DNA of 64,000 bases from an uncultured Hyphomicrobium sp. (GCF_902826555.1 NZ_CADEFI010000002.1:122335-186334), one strand, 5' to 3'; counted from the first letter of the stretch, positions 29,442 to 43,370 are shown. Notes: generated from the sequence alone by a model not told the origin. A program made the numbers and translations.

Positions 29442-30470
29442 CTACCTGTTCGTCAGCTTGAGCTCGATACGCCGGTTTTTGCGCAGGCTCTCCTCGTCGA
29501 CGCCGGTTTCGAGCGGCTGGAACTCGCCATGGCCCGCGGCCACGAGGTGCTCGGCCGGCACGCCGCGCGTCGCCAGATACTTGACCACCGAGACCGCGCG
29601 CGCCGTCGAAAGTTCCCAGTTGGAGGGGAATGTCGCACTCGCGATAGGCCGGATGTCGGTATGGCCGTCCACCTGCAGCGTCCAGCCGATCTCCGGCGGG
29701 ATGGTCTTGGCGAGATCCGCAACGGCGACCGCGAGCTGATCCATGGCGGCATAGCCTTCGGGGGTCAGCGTTGCCGAGCCGGACGGGAACAGCACTTCGG
29801 ATTCGAACACGAAGCGGTCACCCACCACGCGGATGTCCTTGCGGTCCTTCAGGAGCTCGCGCAGGCGCCCGAAGAAGTCCGACCGGTAGCGCTGCAGCTC
29901 CTGCACTTGCCGCGCCAGTGCCGCATTGAGCCGCGCGCCCAGGTCCTTGATGCGATCCTGGCTGTCCTTGTCCTTTTTCTCGGAGGCTTCGAGCGCCTCG
30001 TTCAACGCCGCGAGCTGTCGCCGCAGCGCCAGCATCTGCTGGTTCAGCAGATCGACCTTGGCCAGCGCCTCGTTGGAGATGTTCTTCTGCGCCGAAAGAT
30101 CCGCTTCGAGCGACTGGATGCGCCCTTCGGCCGCCTTCGCCTTCTCGTCGCCGGAAAGCGCAAATCCGGACAGCTTGTCTTTCTCGGCCTTGAGGTCGGA
30201 AAGCGTGGCCTGCAGCGACGCCAGCTCGTCGGCGGTCGAGCGCGATTTACCTTTCTCCAGCGAAAGCAGGTTCGTGAGCTCGGCGATCTGCCTGTTGAGT
30301 CGCTGCAGAGCCGTATCTTTCCCGCTCGCTTCCTGTGTCGCGAAATACTGCGAGATCATGAAGATCGACATCAGAAACGTGACGACGAGCAGAAGCGTGC
30401 TGAGCACGTCCACGTAGGCCGGCCAGAACTCGCCATACTCGCCGCTGCGCCGCGAGCGCCCACGCGCCAT
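29442..30470 (-). CDS. OmpA/MotB-domain protein with coiled coil
   Basis: A 342-residue protein with an N-terminal membrane helix (about residues 18-42), a long coiled coil (about residues 50-200) and a C-terminal OmpA/MotB peptidoglycan-binding domain containing VDGHTDIRPI and NWELSTARAVSVVKYL. It starts 47 bp after the MotA-like gene. By analogy with MotAB and TolQR, the pair may use proton flow to act on the cell wall. It differs from true MotB by its very long coiled coil, so flagellar motor function is doubtful. Confidence 0.82.
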   Translation of the reverse strand: MARGRSRRSGEYGEFWPAYVDVLSTLLLVVTFLMSIFMISQYFATQEASGKDTALQRLNRQIAELTNLLSLEKGKSRSTADELASLQATLSDLKAEKDKLSGFALSGDEKAKAAEGRIQSLEADLSAQKNISNEALAKVDLLNQQMLALRRQLAALNEALEASEKKDKDSQDRIKDLGARLNAALARQVQELQRYRSDFFGRLRELLKDRKDIRVVGDRFVFESEVLFPSGSATLTPEGYAAMDQLAVAVADLAKTIPPEIGWTLQVDGHTDIRPIASATFPSNWELSTARAVSVVKYLATRGVPAEHLVAAGHGEFQPLETGVDEESLRKNRRIELKLTNR

Positions 30471-30517
30471 GCTAGTGCTCCACTTCCGAAGGGGTGGCCA
30501 ATGTCTCGGTCATCGCA

Positions 30518-31567
30518 CTAGCCGCCTCTCTTGAGCATGTTCTGCGCCAGGTCGCGCAGCACGCTCGTTACTTCGGTCTGTTGCGTGGCCTGCTCGTCCA
30601 CCCACTCGCGCACCACCTTCTGCTCGGCGCGCATCTGGCTGACCAGCTGGTTCACGCCGCGCGCAAGGTCGCGGACATGGTCGTCCGAGCCGCCGCCGGC
30701 ACCGCCCCCGAACGAGCTCGCATCGCCGCCTTTGAGGCGCGTCGAGAGATCGTCGACCGCCCGCTGCATTTCGTAGACCGCCGAGAGCAGCTGCCGGCTG
30801 GCCTGCTCCGTCGCGCTCGAAGAGCCGGGCGTGAGCTCCGTGATGCCGGACAGCCATTCCTCGAGCTCGTTGTAGAACCGGTTGTGGGCGTGACTTGCCT
30901 GCAGCTCGAGAAACCCGAGGATGAGCGAGCCGGAAAGACCGAGCAGCGACGACGAGAAGGCCGTGCCCATGCCTTTGAGCGGTGCGGCGAGGCCTGCCTT
31001 GAGTTCGTCGAAAACGGCGACGGTACCGCCCCCCGACGTATCGAGCGCGCTGATGGCCCCGCCGACCGAGGTGATGGTTTCGAGCAGGCCCCAGAACGTG
31101 CCGAGCAGGCCGAGAAAGACCAGAAGGCCCACCATGTAGCGGCCGGTGTCGCGCGCTTCATCGAGGCGCGAGCCGATGCTGTCCATGATCGTCCGCATCG
31201 ATACGGTCGACAGCGAGAGCGAGCCCGTCCGGTCCCGAAGCATGGTCGCCATGGGAGCCAGGAGAACGGGCTGATGCCCGCTCGCGAGCCCCGGGTCCGA
31301 GATGCGGAACGCATTGACGAAGCGGATTTCCGGATAAAGCCGGATGACCTGCCGGAAAGCGTAGATGATGCCGATGCCGAGCACGCCGATGATGAGGCCG
31401 TTGAGGCCCGGATTGGTCAGCAGGGCCCGGGAGAGCTGCTCATGCAGGATGGCGGCGAGAAAGGCCACCAGCGTCAGGAACACGAGCATCCTGACCAGGA
31501 ACACGCCCGGCGGCGTCAGCGATTTGTGCATCGATGCCGAGGTCACATCGGGTCGCTTGCGTGCCAT
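30518..31567 (-). CDS. MotA/TolQ/ExbB-like inner-membrane protein
   Basis: A 349-residue protein with several hydrophobic segments: two near the N-terminus (about residues 22-65), then a pair around YMVGLLVFLGLLGTFWGLLETI and FSSSLLGLSGSLILGFLEL. The latter matches the proton-channel region of MotA/TolQ/ExbB proteins. A C-terminal hydrophilic, coiled-coil tail follows. The ATG at 31567 has GGAG seven bases upstream, so the seven extra codons in the longer frame are dropped. The OmpA-like partner gene follows on the same strand. Confidence 0.8.
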   Translation of the reverse strand: MARKRPDVTSASMHKSLTPPGVFLVRMLVFLTLVAFLAAILHEQLSRALLTNPGLNGLIIGVLGIGIIYAFRQVIRLYPEIRFVNAFRISDPGLASGHQPVLLAPMATMLRDRTGSLSLSTVSMRTIMDSIGSRLDEARDTGRYMVGLLVFLGLLGTFWGLLETITSVGGAISALDTSGGGTVAVFDELKAGLAAPLKGMGTAFSSSLLGLSGSLILGFLELQASHAHNRFYNELEEWLSGITELTPGSSSATEQASRQLLSAVYEMQRAVDDLSTRLKGGDASSFGGGAGGGSDDHVRDLARGVNQLVSQMRAEQKVVREWVDEQATQQTEVTSVLRDLAQNMLKRGG

Positions 31568-31773
31568 TCCAAGTCTCCGGCCATGCACTGAGGCTCAAGA
31601 TTGCGAGGGGGTCGCTCGGCGTGAGGCGTCTTGGGCCGAGGGTTGCGCCCGACCATAGCCGAACCCCATGCCACCGGAAACGGGCAACATCGTGCCGCCG
31701 AGCCCGGATTTGGGCCATTTTTTGACTGCGGTAAACGGTGCTTCCGAAGCGCGGTGGGTTTGCCGCTACACCC

Positions 31774-32655
31774 TCAGATGAGATCTTTGAGGGCGGCCCG
31801 GAGCTGCGGGCCGAGATCGTCGCGTTCGAGACCGTAGGCGATGTTTGCGAGCAGGAAGCCGATCTTCGAGCCGCAGTCGTAGATGGTGCCGTCGAAACGG
31901 ACGGCGTGGAAGGACGTCCCCGGTGTTTCGCTGAGGGTAATCATGGCATCCGTGAGCTGGATTTCTCCACCGGCGCCGGGTTTCTGCCGGGACAACAGCG
32001 TGAAGATCTCCGGCTGGAGAATGTAGCGGCCCGTGATGTGCAGGTTCGAGGGAGCCGTGCCTTTCGGCGGCTTTTCCACCATCGACGTGATGCGGCTGGT
32101 CTTGGCTTTCGCGTCCACGACGCCGACGATACCGTACTGGTAGGTCTGATCCTCGGGCACCGGCGCCACGGCGATCAGGTTGCCCCCGGTCTGCTCATAG
32201 GCCTCGATCATGTCCTTGAGGCACGGCGTCGTGCCGTGGTGGAGCATGTCCGGCAGCAGCAGCGCAAACGGCTCGTCGCCCACGATATCGCGCGCGCACC
32301 ACACCGCGTGTCCGAGCCCGAGCGGCGCTTGCTGGCGCGTGAAGCTTGCTTCTCCCGCTGCCGGAAGCTCAGCCAGAAGCTCCTCGAGCTCGCGCGTCTT
32401 CTTCTTGGCCGAGAGCGTCGCCTCGAGCTCGAACTGATGATCGAAGTGATCCTCGATGACGGCTTTGCCGCGTCCGGTGACGAATACGAAATGCTCGATG
32501 CCGGCCGCCTTGGCCTCGTTGACCACGTGCTGGATGACGGGCTTGTCGACGACCGTCAGCATCTCCTTGGGAACGGCCTTGGTCGCGGGCAGAAAGCGGG
32601 TGCCGAGCCCGGCGACCGGGAACACGGCTTTGCGGATGCGCTTCGGTTTGGTCAT
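31774..32655 (-). CDS. galU: UTP-glucose-1-phosphate uridylyltransferase
   Basis: Makes UDP-glucose from UTP and glucose 1-phosphate, supplying exopolysaccharide and lipopolysaccharide synthesis. The 293-residue protein begins RKAVFPVAGLGTRFLPATKAVPKEML, the nucleotidyltransferase signature, followed by DKPVIQHVVNEA, FVTGRGK and a late PGAGGEIQLTDA. The ATG at 32655 is well supported; the 99 upstream codons of the open frame are not family-like. It diverges from the transglycosylase gene across 288 bp. Confidence 0.95.
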   Translation of the reverse strand: MTKPKRIRKAVFPVAGLGTRFLPATKAVPKEMLTVVDKPVIQHVVNEAKAAGIEHFVFVTGRGKAVIEDHFDHQFELEATLSAKKKTRELEELLAELPAAGEASFTRQQAPLGLGHAVWCARDIVGDEPFALLLPDMLHHGTTPCLKDMIEAYEQTGGNLIAVAPVPEDQTYQYGIVGVVDAKAKTSRITSMVEKPPKGTAPSNLHITGRYILQPEIFTLLSRQKPGAGGEIQLTDAMITLSETPGTSFHAVRFDGTIYDCGSKIGFLLANIAYGLERDDLGPQLRAALKDLI

Positions 32656-32943
32656 CGGGACACCGGTGTTGGGGGAGGAGGAAGGAGCTGAAGGGGAGGC
32701 CGGACGGAGCGCGCCTTTATCCGATGCCGCAGGGGCGGCGGGCAAGCCCCGAAGCGAGCGACACCGTGCCCACCGCCTCAATCGACAGGGTCGCGAGGAG
32801 TTCCCCTGAAATTGACGCGCCCGGAAGGCCCGTGTGGGCCGTAAAAAAGCCCTGAATCGCAGACACGGGAAGGTCAACCGGACGGGCGGAATGTGAGAAC
32901 GTCGTTGCCCCGTTGCCGCTGAGAGAGCGAGAGTTTTGTGCCA

Positions 32944-34233
32944 ATGACCCATCGGCCCGTCACGCCTTCGCCTCGGCGGGTGCCGGAGCGCGCTTTGGCG
33001 CTGCTCCAGGCGCTGGTCCTGCTATGCGCGCTCGCGGTCATGCCCATGTCCGCCGCCGCCGATGCCAAGCTCGACGCCTGGATCGAAGGCCTCTGGCCCG
33101 AGGCGCAGGCCGCCGGCGTTTCGCGCGCCACCTTCGACAAGGCGCTGGCCGGCTTCACGCCGGATCTGAAGCTGCCTGATCTCGACCTTCCGGGCCGCCC
33201 TTCCAATGACGCCCGCGGCCAGGCCGAGTTCACGCGTGCGCCAGCCGAATACTTGGACCGCGCCTACCTCACGCGTCTCGCCGCCACCGGCAAGGAGCTG
33301 GCCGCCAAGCACAAGGCGACGTTGGAGAAGATCGAGCGTGAGTTGGGTGTCGACCGCTATTCCGTCCTTGCCATCTGGGGCCGCGAAACCGCCTTCGGTC
33401 ACCACAAGCTTCCGCACGATGCCATCAACGTCGTTGCGACGCAGGCCTATCTCGGCCGCCGCAAGGAGCTGTTCCGCACTGAGCTGATCGCCGCCCTGAA
33501 GATGCTCGAATCCGGCGTGCCGCGGTCGCAGATGCGCGCGTCCTGGGCCGGCGCCATGGGCCTCACGCAGTTCATGCCGAGCGAGTACTTCAAGCACGCC
33601 CACGATCTCGACGGCGATGGCAAGACCGACATCTGGAACTCGGTTCCCGACGCGCTGGCCTCGGCCGCGAGCCAGCTCAAGGGCAAAGGCTGGGTCGCTG
33701 GACAGACGTGGGGCTACGAGGTGATCCTGACGCGCGCAGCCGATTGCGGCTACGAAGGCCCGACACAGGAGCGCCCCATCGCCGAATGGGCGAAACTAGG
33801 TCTGAAACGTGCAGGCGGGCGCCCGTGGAGCGACGAGCAGCTTGCGCTCAACGCCTATCTCATGAGCCCGGCCGGCGGCTACGGCCCGTCGTTCCTCGTG
33901 CTCGAGAATTACAAGGTGATCCGCCGCTACAACATGTCGGATCTTTACGCGGTGTTCGTCGGCAATCTCGCCGACCGCATCGCCGGCGGCGGGGACTTCG
34001 TCACGCCCTGGGGCGGCACGGGTCCGCAGAAGACGCGCAATATCGAAGAGATTCAGGAACGGTTGCGGGCGTCCGGCTACGATGTCGAGAAGATCGACGG
34101 AAAAGTCGGGTCCAACACCCGCAAGGTGATTGGCCTCTACGAGCGGGCCAATAACTTGAAGGTTGACTGTTGGCCCTCCGATGCCGTTCTTGATCACGTG
34201 CGAAAAACAGCCTCGCGTGAGTCGCCGCGGTAG
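32944..34233 (+). CDS. Membrane-bound lytic murein transglycosylase B family
   Basis: Cleaves peptidoglycan glycosidic bonds with 1,6-anhydro product formation. The 429-residue protein has a signal peptide (about residues 15-39), a catalytic domain with IWGRETAFG (catalytic Glu148) and GAMGLTQFMPSEY, and a C-terminal peptidoglycan-binding domain 1 (about residues 360-420, around QERLRASGYDVEKIDGKVG). No lipobox cysteine is visible, so it may be soluble. The ATG at 32944 is preferred over the in-frame GTG six bases earlier because of spacing from GAGAG. Confidence 0.92.
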   Translation: MTHRPVTPSPRRVPERALALLQALVLLCALAVMPMSAAADAKLDAWIEGLWPEAQAAGVSRATFDKALAGFTPDLKLPDLDLPGRPSNDARGQAEFTRAPAEYLDRAYLTRLAATGKELAAKHKATLEKIERELGVDRYSVLAIWGRETAFGHHKLPHDAINVVATQAYLGRRKELFRTELIAALKMLESGVPRSQMRASWAGAMGLTQFMPSEYFKHAHDLDGDGKTDIWNSVPDALASAASQLKGKGWVAGQTWGYEVILTRAADCGYEGPTQERPIAEWAKLGLKRAGGRPWSDEQLALNAYLMSPAGGYGPSFLVLENYKVIRRYNMSDLYAVFVGNLADRIAGGGDFVTPWGGTGPQKTRNIEEIQERLRASGYDVEKIDGKVGSNTRKVIGLYERANNLKVDCWPSDAVLDHVRKTASRESPR

Positions 34234-34267
34234 GCCCGGTTCGCACTCGAAACAAGGCCGGAAAGGC

Positions 34268-35653
34268 ATGCACGCGCGCCCGCATCTTTTGATCGCAGCC
34301 CTGCTCGCAGCCATGGTTGCTGCCGCGAGCCCCGCTGCGGCGCAGGAGGATCCGTCGGGTACGAGCTTCATCACGCCATTTCCGCCCAACGACACCTACA
34401 ACCTTGTCATCATCGGCGACGACCTTGCGGAAGGCTTGCTGGGCGGCGCCCGCGAGATCTTCCAGAAGGACGCGCGCGTCGCCATCCGCAACCTTCCGCT
34501 TTCCATTGGCGGCCTCATGCGCCGCGACTTCGACCAGAAGCTCGTCGAGCTCGAGGAGACGCTCAAGGCCGAGCCGCAGCAAATCGCCATTCTGATGATG
34601 GGGGCATGGGACCGCGTCTCCGTCCGCGACGCGGCCACCGGCAAGCGCCTGATGGTCGGCACCGATGGCTGGCGCCGCGAGTATGCTGCGCGCAGCGACC
34701 GCCTCCTCAAGACGCTGAGACGCCGCAACGTCGCGGTCTATTGGATCGGCTTGCCGAACGTGCGCCGCTTCGATGCCAACGAGGACGTGCAGATGATGAA
34801 TAGCATCCTGCGCGAGCGCGTGTATCTGAACGGCGCCAAATACGTCGATACGTATGCCGGCTTTGCCGATGAGAGCGGCGGCTACAGTCAGTACGGACCG
34901 GATGTCACCGGCAAGATCCGCCTTCTGCGCGCCGGCGACGGCGTCTACTTCACGTGGGAAGGCAACAAGAAGCTCGCCTATTTCGTCGACCGCGAGCTGC
35001 GCCGCGACATCACGCAGGCCAAGGCCGACCGTGCCATTCCGCTCGACGGCAGCGAGGCCGAGCAGGCCAAGATCAATCCGGAGAAGGCCGTGGACCCGGC
35101 GGCAAGCTCGGGCGCTCCCGCCGCGCGCGGCCCTGATGCGAGCGCCGCCCGCATCAAGGAGGCCGAGGCGACCGGCGCAGGTGACCAGAAAGCCGACAAC
35201 GGCCGCATCAATCTGCGCATCGTCAGTGAGGGCGGCCGCGAGGAAGTGGTGGCGCTCGACATCGTGCGTCCCGCCATTCCGGCTTCCGTCGTGGCCCTGG
35301 TAACGCGTCGCGAGAGCCCGGATCGCCCCTCGCAGCTCGGCGAGTCGGTGACCGATCAGATTTCGGGCGGGCTCACGGTCATGAGCACCGTCGCGCTCGC
35401 AACAGGCACGGGGCGGGCCGGTGGCCGCCGCCTGTCGCCGTCCCAGTCGCCCTACTTCCGCGTCTTGTTCAAAGGTGAGCGTTTGCCGCCGAAGCCCGGC
35501 CGCGCCGACGACGCAACGTGGCCGCGGCCCGCGCCTCCGCCGGAGGCGGCCTACCTTCCCGAACCCGATCCCGTCGAGACCGGCGCGACGCAGACGTCCG
35601 ACGTTGCGACGGACAAGGAAAAATCGCCGCAACGCCGCAAGCAACGCGACTGA
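34268..35653 (+). CDS. DUF459/SGNH-like protein with altered active site
   Basis: A 461-residue secreted protein with a signal peptide (residues 6-25). The region from residue 46 to about 245 has the layout of the DUF459 branch of SGNH hydrolases. At block I, where SGNH enzymes have GDS, this protein reads GDD (residues 50-52), and where the late block normally has DGxHFT it reads DGVYFT (Asp224, Tyr227). Both the serine nucleophile and the catalytic histidine are therefore replaced. The remaining C-terminus is long, low in complexity and basic at the end. It follows mltB by 34 bp on the same strand, suggesting a cell-wall context. Confidence 0.72.
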   Translation: MHARPHLLIAALLAAMVAAASPAAAQEDPSGTSFITPFPPNDTYNLVIIGDDLAEGLLGGAREIFQKDARVAIRNLPLSIGGLMRRDFDQKLVELEETLKAEPQQIAILMMGAWDRVSVRDAATGKRLMVGTDGWRREYAARSDRLLKTLRRRNVAVYWIGLPNVRRFDANEDVQMMNSILRERVYLNGAKYVDTYAGFADESGGYSQYGPDVTGKIRLLRAGDGVYFTWEGNKKLAYFVDRELRRDITQAKADRAIPLDGSEAEQAKINPEKAVDPAASSGAPAARGPDASAARIKEAEATGAGDQKADNGRINLRIVSEGGREEVVALDIVRPAIPASVVALVTRRESPDRPSQLGESVTDQISGGLTVMSTVALATGTGRAGGRRLSPSQSPYFRVLFKGERLPPKPGRADDATWPRPAPPPEAAYLPEPDPVETGATQTSDVATDKEKSPQRRKQRD

Positions 35654-35665
35654 CGTTGCCCTGCC

Positions 35666-36049
35666 TCAGTCTTCGTCCGAGATCCTGCTCGGCCGGCGGC
35701 GGCTGCGTTCCGCGCGCGCGGAGCCGTTTTTCTTGTCGATCAGTTCGTCAAGGCGGCGATCGGCAGCGTCGAAGGCGTCGCGAAGTGCGATCTTGAGATC
35801 CTCCTGCGCCTGCCCGACGGCCGACTCGTGCGTCACGATCAATGGGCTTGCACCCGGAATTCCGATGTCGATCTTGATCTCGTAGGTCTTGCCCTTGTGC
35901 GAGTGCTTGTGCGGCGCCGCCACGACGACGCGGCAGTGGGTCATGCGATCGAAATGCTTCTCGAGCTTGGCTGCCCGCTCCGCGATCTTGGCTTCGATGG
36001 TTGGACTTTTGTCGAGACCCTTGAAGGCGATTTCGAGCGGAGTGTTCAT
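35666..36049 (-). CDS. hpf: Ribosome hibernation promoting factor (short HPF/RaiA family)
   Basis: Binds the small ribosomal subunit in stationary phase to protect idle ribosomes. The 127-residue protein has the core of the family: a beta-strand start MNTPLEIAFKG, VVVAAPHKHSHKGKTYEIKIDIGIPG, and the helix around QEDLKIALRDAFDAADRRL. It lacks the C-terminal dimerisation domain of long HPF, so it should be the short form, with a basic tail. The start at 36049 follows AAGGGA. Its leader is compact and folded (see the regulatory entry). Confidence 0.88.
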   Translation of the reverse strand: MNTPLEIAFKGLDKSPTIEAKIAERAAKLEKHFDRMTHCRVVVAAPHKHSHKGKTYEIKIDIGIPGASPLIVTHESAVGQAQEDLKIALRDAFDAADRRLDELIDKKNGSARAERSRRRPSRISDED

Positions 36050-36125
36050 GGAGAAGTTCCCTTCTGATCGTGCCACCCGGAGTGGCACCACCCTTTGATA
36101 TTAGACCTCGCTATGACCGCATCAA
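36050..36125 (-). promoter_or_regulatory. hpf promoter and structured leader
   Basis: On the minus strand TTGATG (36125-36120) and TAATAT (36103-36098) are 16 bp apart, each matching four of six sigma-70 positions. The predicted transcript begins near 36090. Its leader of about 40 nt holds the hairpin GTGCCAC-TCCGG-GTGGCAC (36088-36070) and then AGAAG-GGAA-CTTCT (36064-36051), which places the Shine-Dalgarno AAGGGA in a stem-loop just before the ATG. Confidence 0.45.
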
Positions 36126-36270
36126 GGTCGGAAAGCGCAGTTGTCTGCGCACCCTCGGTCGGCAAACCGAGAAATACGGTCTGCCGACGCAAAGGTCCGG
36201 AAGGGTGGGAGTTAATTAAAAGCCAGACTGGCGATGATCAGAGCGCTGCGCCGGGTCGAACGAGGCGGCC
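36126..36270. other. gltD-hpf spacer with alternative hairpins
   Basis: Three inverted repeats lie close together: GCGCAG-TTGT-CTGCGC (36135-36150), CTCGGT-CGGCAA-ACCGAG (36154-36171) and GTCGGCA...TGCCGAC (36158-36188). The last two share bases, so they exclude each other. No U-tract follows on the minus strand, so this is not a canonical terminator. Confidence 0.4.
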
Positions 36271-37710
36271 TTATCGTGGCAGCTGCGTCTTCCCCATCAG
36301 GAAGCGGTCGATCGAGCTTGCGGCCTGACGGCCTTCGCGGATCGCCCACACCACGAGCGACTGTCCGCGCCGCACGTCGCCGGCCGCGAACAGCTTGCCG
36401 CTGCCGTTGAGCTTATAGTCCCGCTCGTTGGCGTTGAGCCCCTTGAAGCGGCCGCGCGCCACCTCGTCGAGCCCGAGGCCCGAGAGGACGCCGCCGTCTG
36501 TCGGACCCGAGAAGCCCATGGCGAACAGCACGAGATCGGCATCGAGCGCCGCGTCGGAGCCGGGGACCGGCTGCAGCTTCGAATCCACGTGCACGTAGTT
36601 GAGCTTCTTGACCTTACCGCCTTCACCCGAGAAGCCGGTCGTCGAGACGGAATACTCGACGGCCGCGCCCTCTGCCTGTGAGGACGAGATGCGCAGCTTG
36701 AGCGGCCAGTTCGGCCACGAGAGCGCCTTGTCCTCTTTCACCGGCGGCTTCGGCATGATCTCGAGCTGCGTCACCGACTTCGCGCCCTGCCGGAACGACG
36801 TGCCGATGCAGTCGGAGCCGGTGTCGCCGCCGCCGATGACGATGACATGCTTGCCCTTGGCCGAGATCTCCTGGGTGCCGGGAAGCTGAGCCTCGCCCGC
36901 CACGCGCCGGTTCTGCTGCGTGAGGAAATCCATCGCGTAGTGGATGCCGTCGAGATCACGCCCCGGCGACTTGGCGAAAAAGTCGAACGGCGTCTCCGAA
37001 CCCATGGCGAGCAGCACGGCATCGTGCTTCTCCTCGAGCTCCTTGGCCGTGATGTCGCGACCGACGTTGACGTTGCAATGGAAGACCACGCCCTCCGCCT
37101 CCATCTGCGCGCGCCGGCGGGCGATGATCTGCTTTTCCATCTTGAAGTCGGGAATGCCGTAAGTGAGCAGTCCACCCGGACGCGCATTCTTCTCGTAGAC
37201 GTGCACCTCGTGTCCCGCGCGCGCGAGCTGCTGCGCGGCGGCCAGCCCCGCCGGACCGGATCCGACGATGGCGACCGTCTTGCCCGTCTTTTTCTCGGCC
37301 GGCTGCGGTGTGATCCAGCCCGCCTCGAACGCGCGGTCCGCGATCGAGCACTCGATGGTTTTGATGGTCACCGGCACGTCGTCGATGTTGAGCGTGCATG
37401 AGGCTTCGCACGGCGCCGGGCACACGCGGCCCGTCACCTCGGGAAAGTTGTTGGTCGAGTGCAGATTCTCGGCCGCAATCTTCCAGTCGCCGCGATAGAC
37501 GAGATCGTTCCAGTCCGGGATCTGGTTGTTGACCGGACAGCCGTTGTGACAATAGGGGATGCCGCAGTCCATGCAGCGCGCAGCCTGCGTTTTGACTTCG
37601 GGCTCGGCGAGCGGCACCACGAACTCGTGCCAATGCTTGACGCGAGATTCGACCGGCTCGTACTTGCGATCCGTGCGCTCGAACTCAAGAAACCCGGTCG
37701 GCTTGCCCAT
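36271..37710 (-). CDS. gltD: Glutamate synthase (NADPH) small subunit
   Basis: Carries electrons from NADPH to the large subunit for glutamate synthesis. The 479-residue protein has N-terminal cysteine clusters ([17 protein letters not shown] and CPAPCEASC) for two 4Fe-4S centres, a FAD site at [18 protein letters not shown] and an NADPH site at [11 protein letters not shown]. It lies 18 bp after gltB in the same operon. Length is normal. Confidence 0.97.
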   Translation of the reverse strand: MGKPTGFLEFERTDRKYEPVESRVKHWHEFVVPLAEPEVKTQAARCMDCGIPYCHNGCPVNNQIPDWNDLVYRGDWKIAAENLHSTNNFPEVTGRVCPAPCEASCTLNIDDVPVTIKTIECSIADRAFEAGWITPQPAEKKTGKTVAIVGSGPAGLAAAQQLARAGHEVHVYEKNARPGGLLTYGIPDFKMEKQIIARRRAQMEAEGVVFHCNVNVGRDITAKELEEKHDAVLLAMGSETPFDFFAKSPGRDLDGIHYAMDFLTQQNRRVAGEAQLPGTQEISAKGKHVIVIGGGDTGSDCIGTSFRQGAKSVTQLEIMPKPPVKEDKALSWPNWPLKLRISSSQAEGAAVEYSVSTTGFSGEGGKVKKLNYVHVDSKLQPVPGSDAALDADLVLFAMGFSGPTDGGVLSGLGLDEVARGRFKGLNANERDYKLNGSGKLFAAGDVRRGQSLVVWAIREGRQAASSIDRFLMGKTQLPR

Positions 37711-37728
37711 TATCCGCTCTTCTTTCTC

Positions 37729-42429
<4,701 letters not shown>

Positions 42430-42510
42430 TGAACGGATCCTTGAGTGCTCAAAGGCAAAACGACTGCAATTGACGGGTCTGTTGTCTCGACGGCGGCGCC
42501 TTGCTGACGA

Positions 42511-42711
42511 CTAGGCGCGCGACTGGCGCTTTCGCTTGAAGGCGGTGTCGTCGGCAGACGCAGGTCGGGCCGAGGCTGACGCCTGGCTCGAGGGCTCGCT
42601 CTGCACGTCCTTGAAATTCGGAACCACGACAACCGACCTCCGCCCAAGCCAGGAGCCCGCCTTGATACACCCGTCGTCCTTGCAGGCTCTGGCGAGCCGC
42701 ACACACCCCAC
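42511..42711 (-). CDS. Possible small protein upstream of gltB
   Basis: A possible 66-residue protein starting with GTG at 42711, with cysteines near the N-terminus and a basic C-terminus. No family is recognised and there is no convincing ribosome site. Third codon positions are about 80% G or C through the frame, as expected for coding DNA here. It ends 81 bp before gltB on the same strand and might be its leader gene. It could equally be leader RNA read by chance. Confidence 0.3.
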   Translation of the reverse strand: MGCVRLARACKDDGCIKAGSWLGRRSVVVVPNFKDVQSEPSSQASASARPASADDTAFKRKRQSRA

Positions 42712-42911
42712 CGCGACAAGGAGAGGCGACGCCGCGCATAAAGGACAGGATTGCTGACCTTTTAATCGAATTTTGCAGATTTTCCCCTGCGACACAAGAG
42801 CGATCGCGCAGGGACGGATCGCAGCGGGCCATGAACGCAATGAGCCGTCAAATGAGAGCGGCGGCACGAGGGCCGCCGCTCGACGATACATCACTGGCTG
42901 GCGAGGGCCGC

Positions 42912-43370
42912 TTAAGCGGCGTTCTCGATCCGCTTGGGCTCGGATCCGGTGCCGATGGGGATCGTCCGCGGACGCATGCGCTCCGGCAGGTTACGGACGA
43001 GATCGACATTCAAAAGGCCGTCCTTGAGGTCGGCGCCCTTGACCTCGACATGGTCGGCGAGCTGGAAGCGGCGCTCGAAGCTGCGGGCCGCAATGCCCCG
43101 GTGCAGATAGCGCCGATCGCCACCCTCGGTGGTCTCGGGTTTCTTCTCGCCGCGGACCGTAAGCGTGCTCTCCTTCACGTCGAGACTGATCTCGTCGGTG
43201 GAGAAGCCGGCGACCGCCATCGTGATGCGGTACTCGTTCTCGCCGAGGCGCTCGATGTTGTAGGGCGGGTACGGGGCATCGAGATCGCCGGCAACGCTGT
43301 CAAACAGCTGAGCAAAGCGATCGAAGCCGACGGTCGAACGATAGAGGGGGGTAAGATCGAAATGTCGCAT
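42912..43370 (-). CDS. Small heat-shock protein (Hsp20/alpha-crystallin family)
   Basis: ATP-independent chaperone that holds unfolded proteins. The 152-residue protein starts MRHFDLTPLYRSTVGFDRFAQLF, typical of class A rhizobial small heat-shock proteins (IbpA-like), continues with YPPYNIERLGENEYRITMAVAGF and RGIAARSFERRFQLAD of the alpha-crystallin domain, and ends with DGLLNVDLVRNLPE and a short tail ending in ENAA. The ATG at 43370 is set by AGGAGG; the frame extends 34 codons upstream without family similarity. Its promoter and leader are described separately. Confidence 0.95.
   Translation of the reverse strand: MRHFDLTPLYRSTVGFDRFAQLFDSVAGDLDAPYPPYNIERLGENEYRITMAVAGFSTDEISLDVKESTLTVRGEKKPETTEGGDRRYLHRGIAARSFERRFQLADHVEVKGADLKDGLLNVDLVRNLPERMRPRTIPIGTGSEPKRIENAA

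Noticed and set aside
29442-31567. Zorya-type defence system
   Set aside because: Only a MotA-like and an OmpA-like protein are present; no Zorya helicase/nuclease genes lie nearby.
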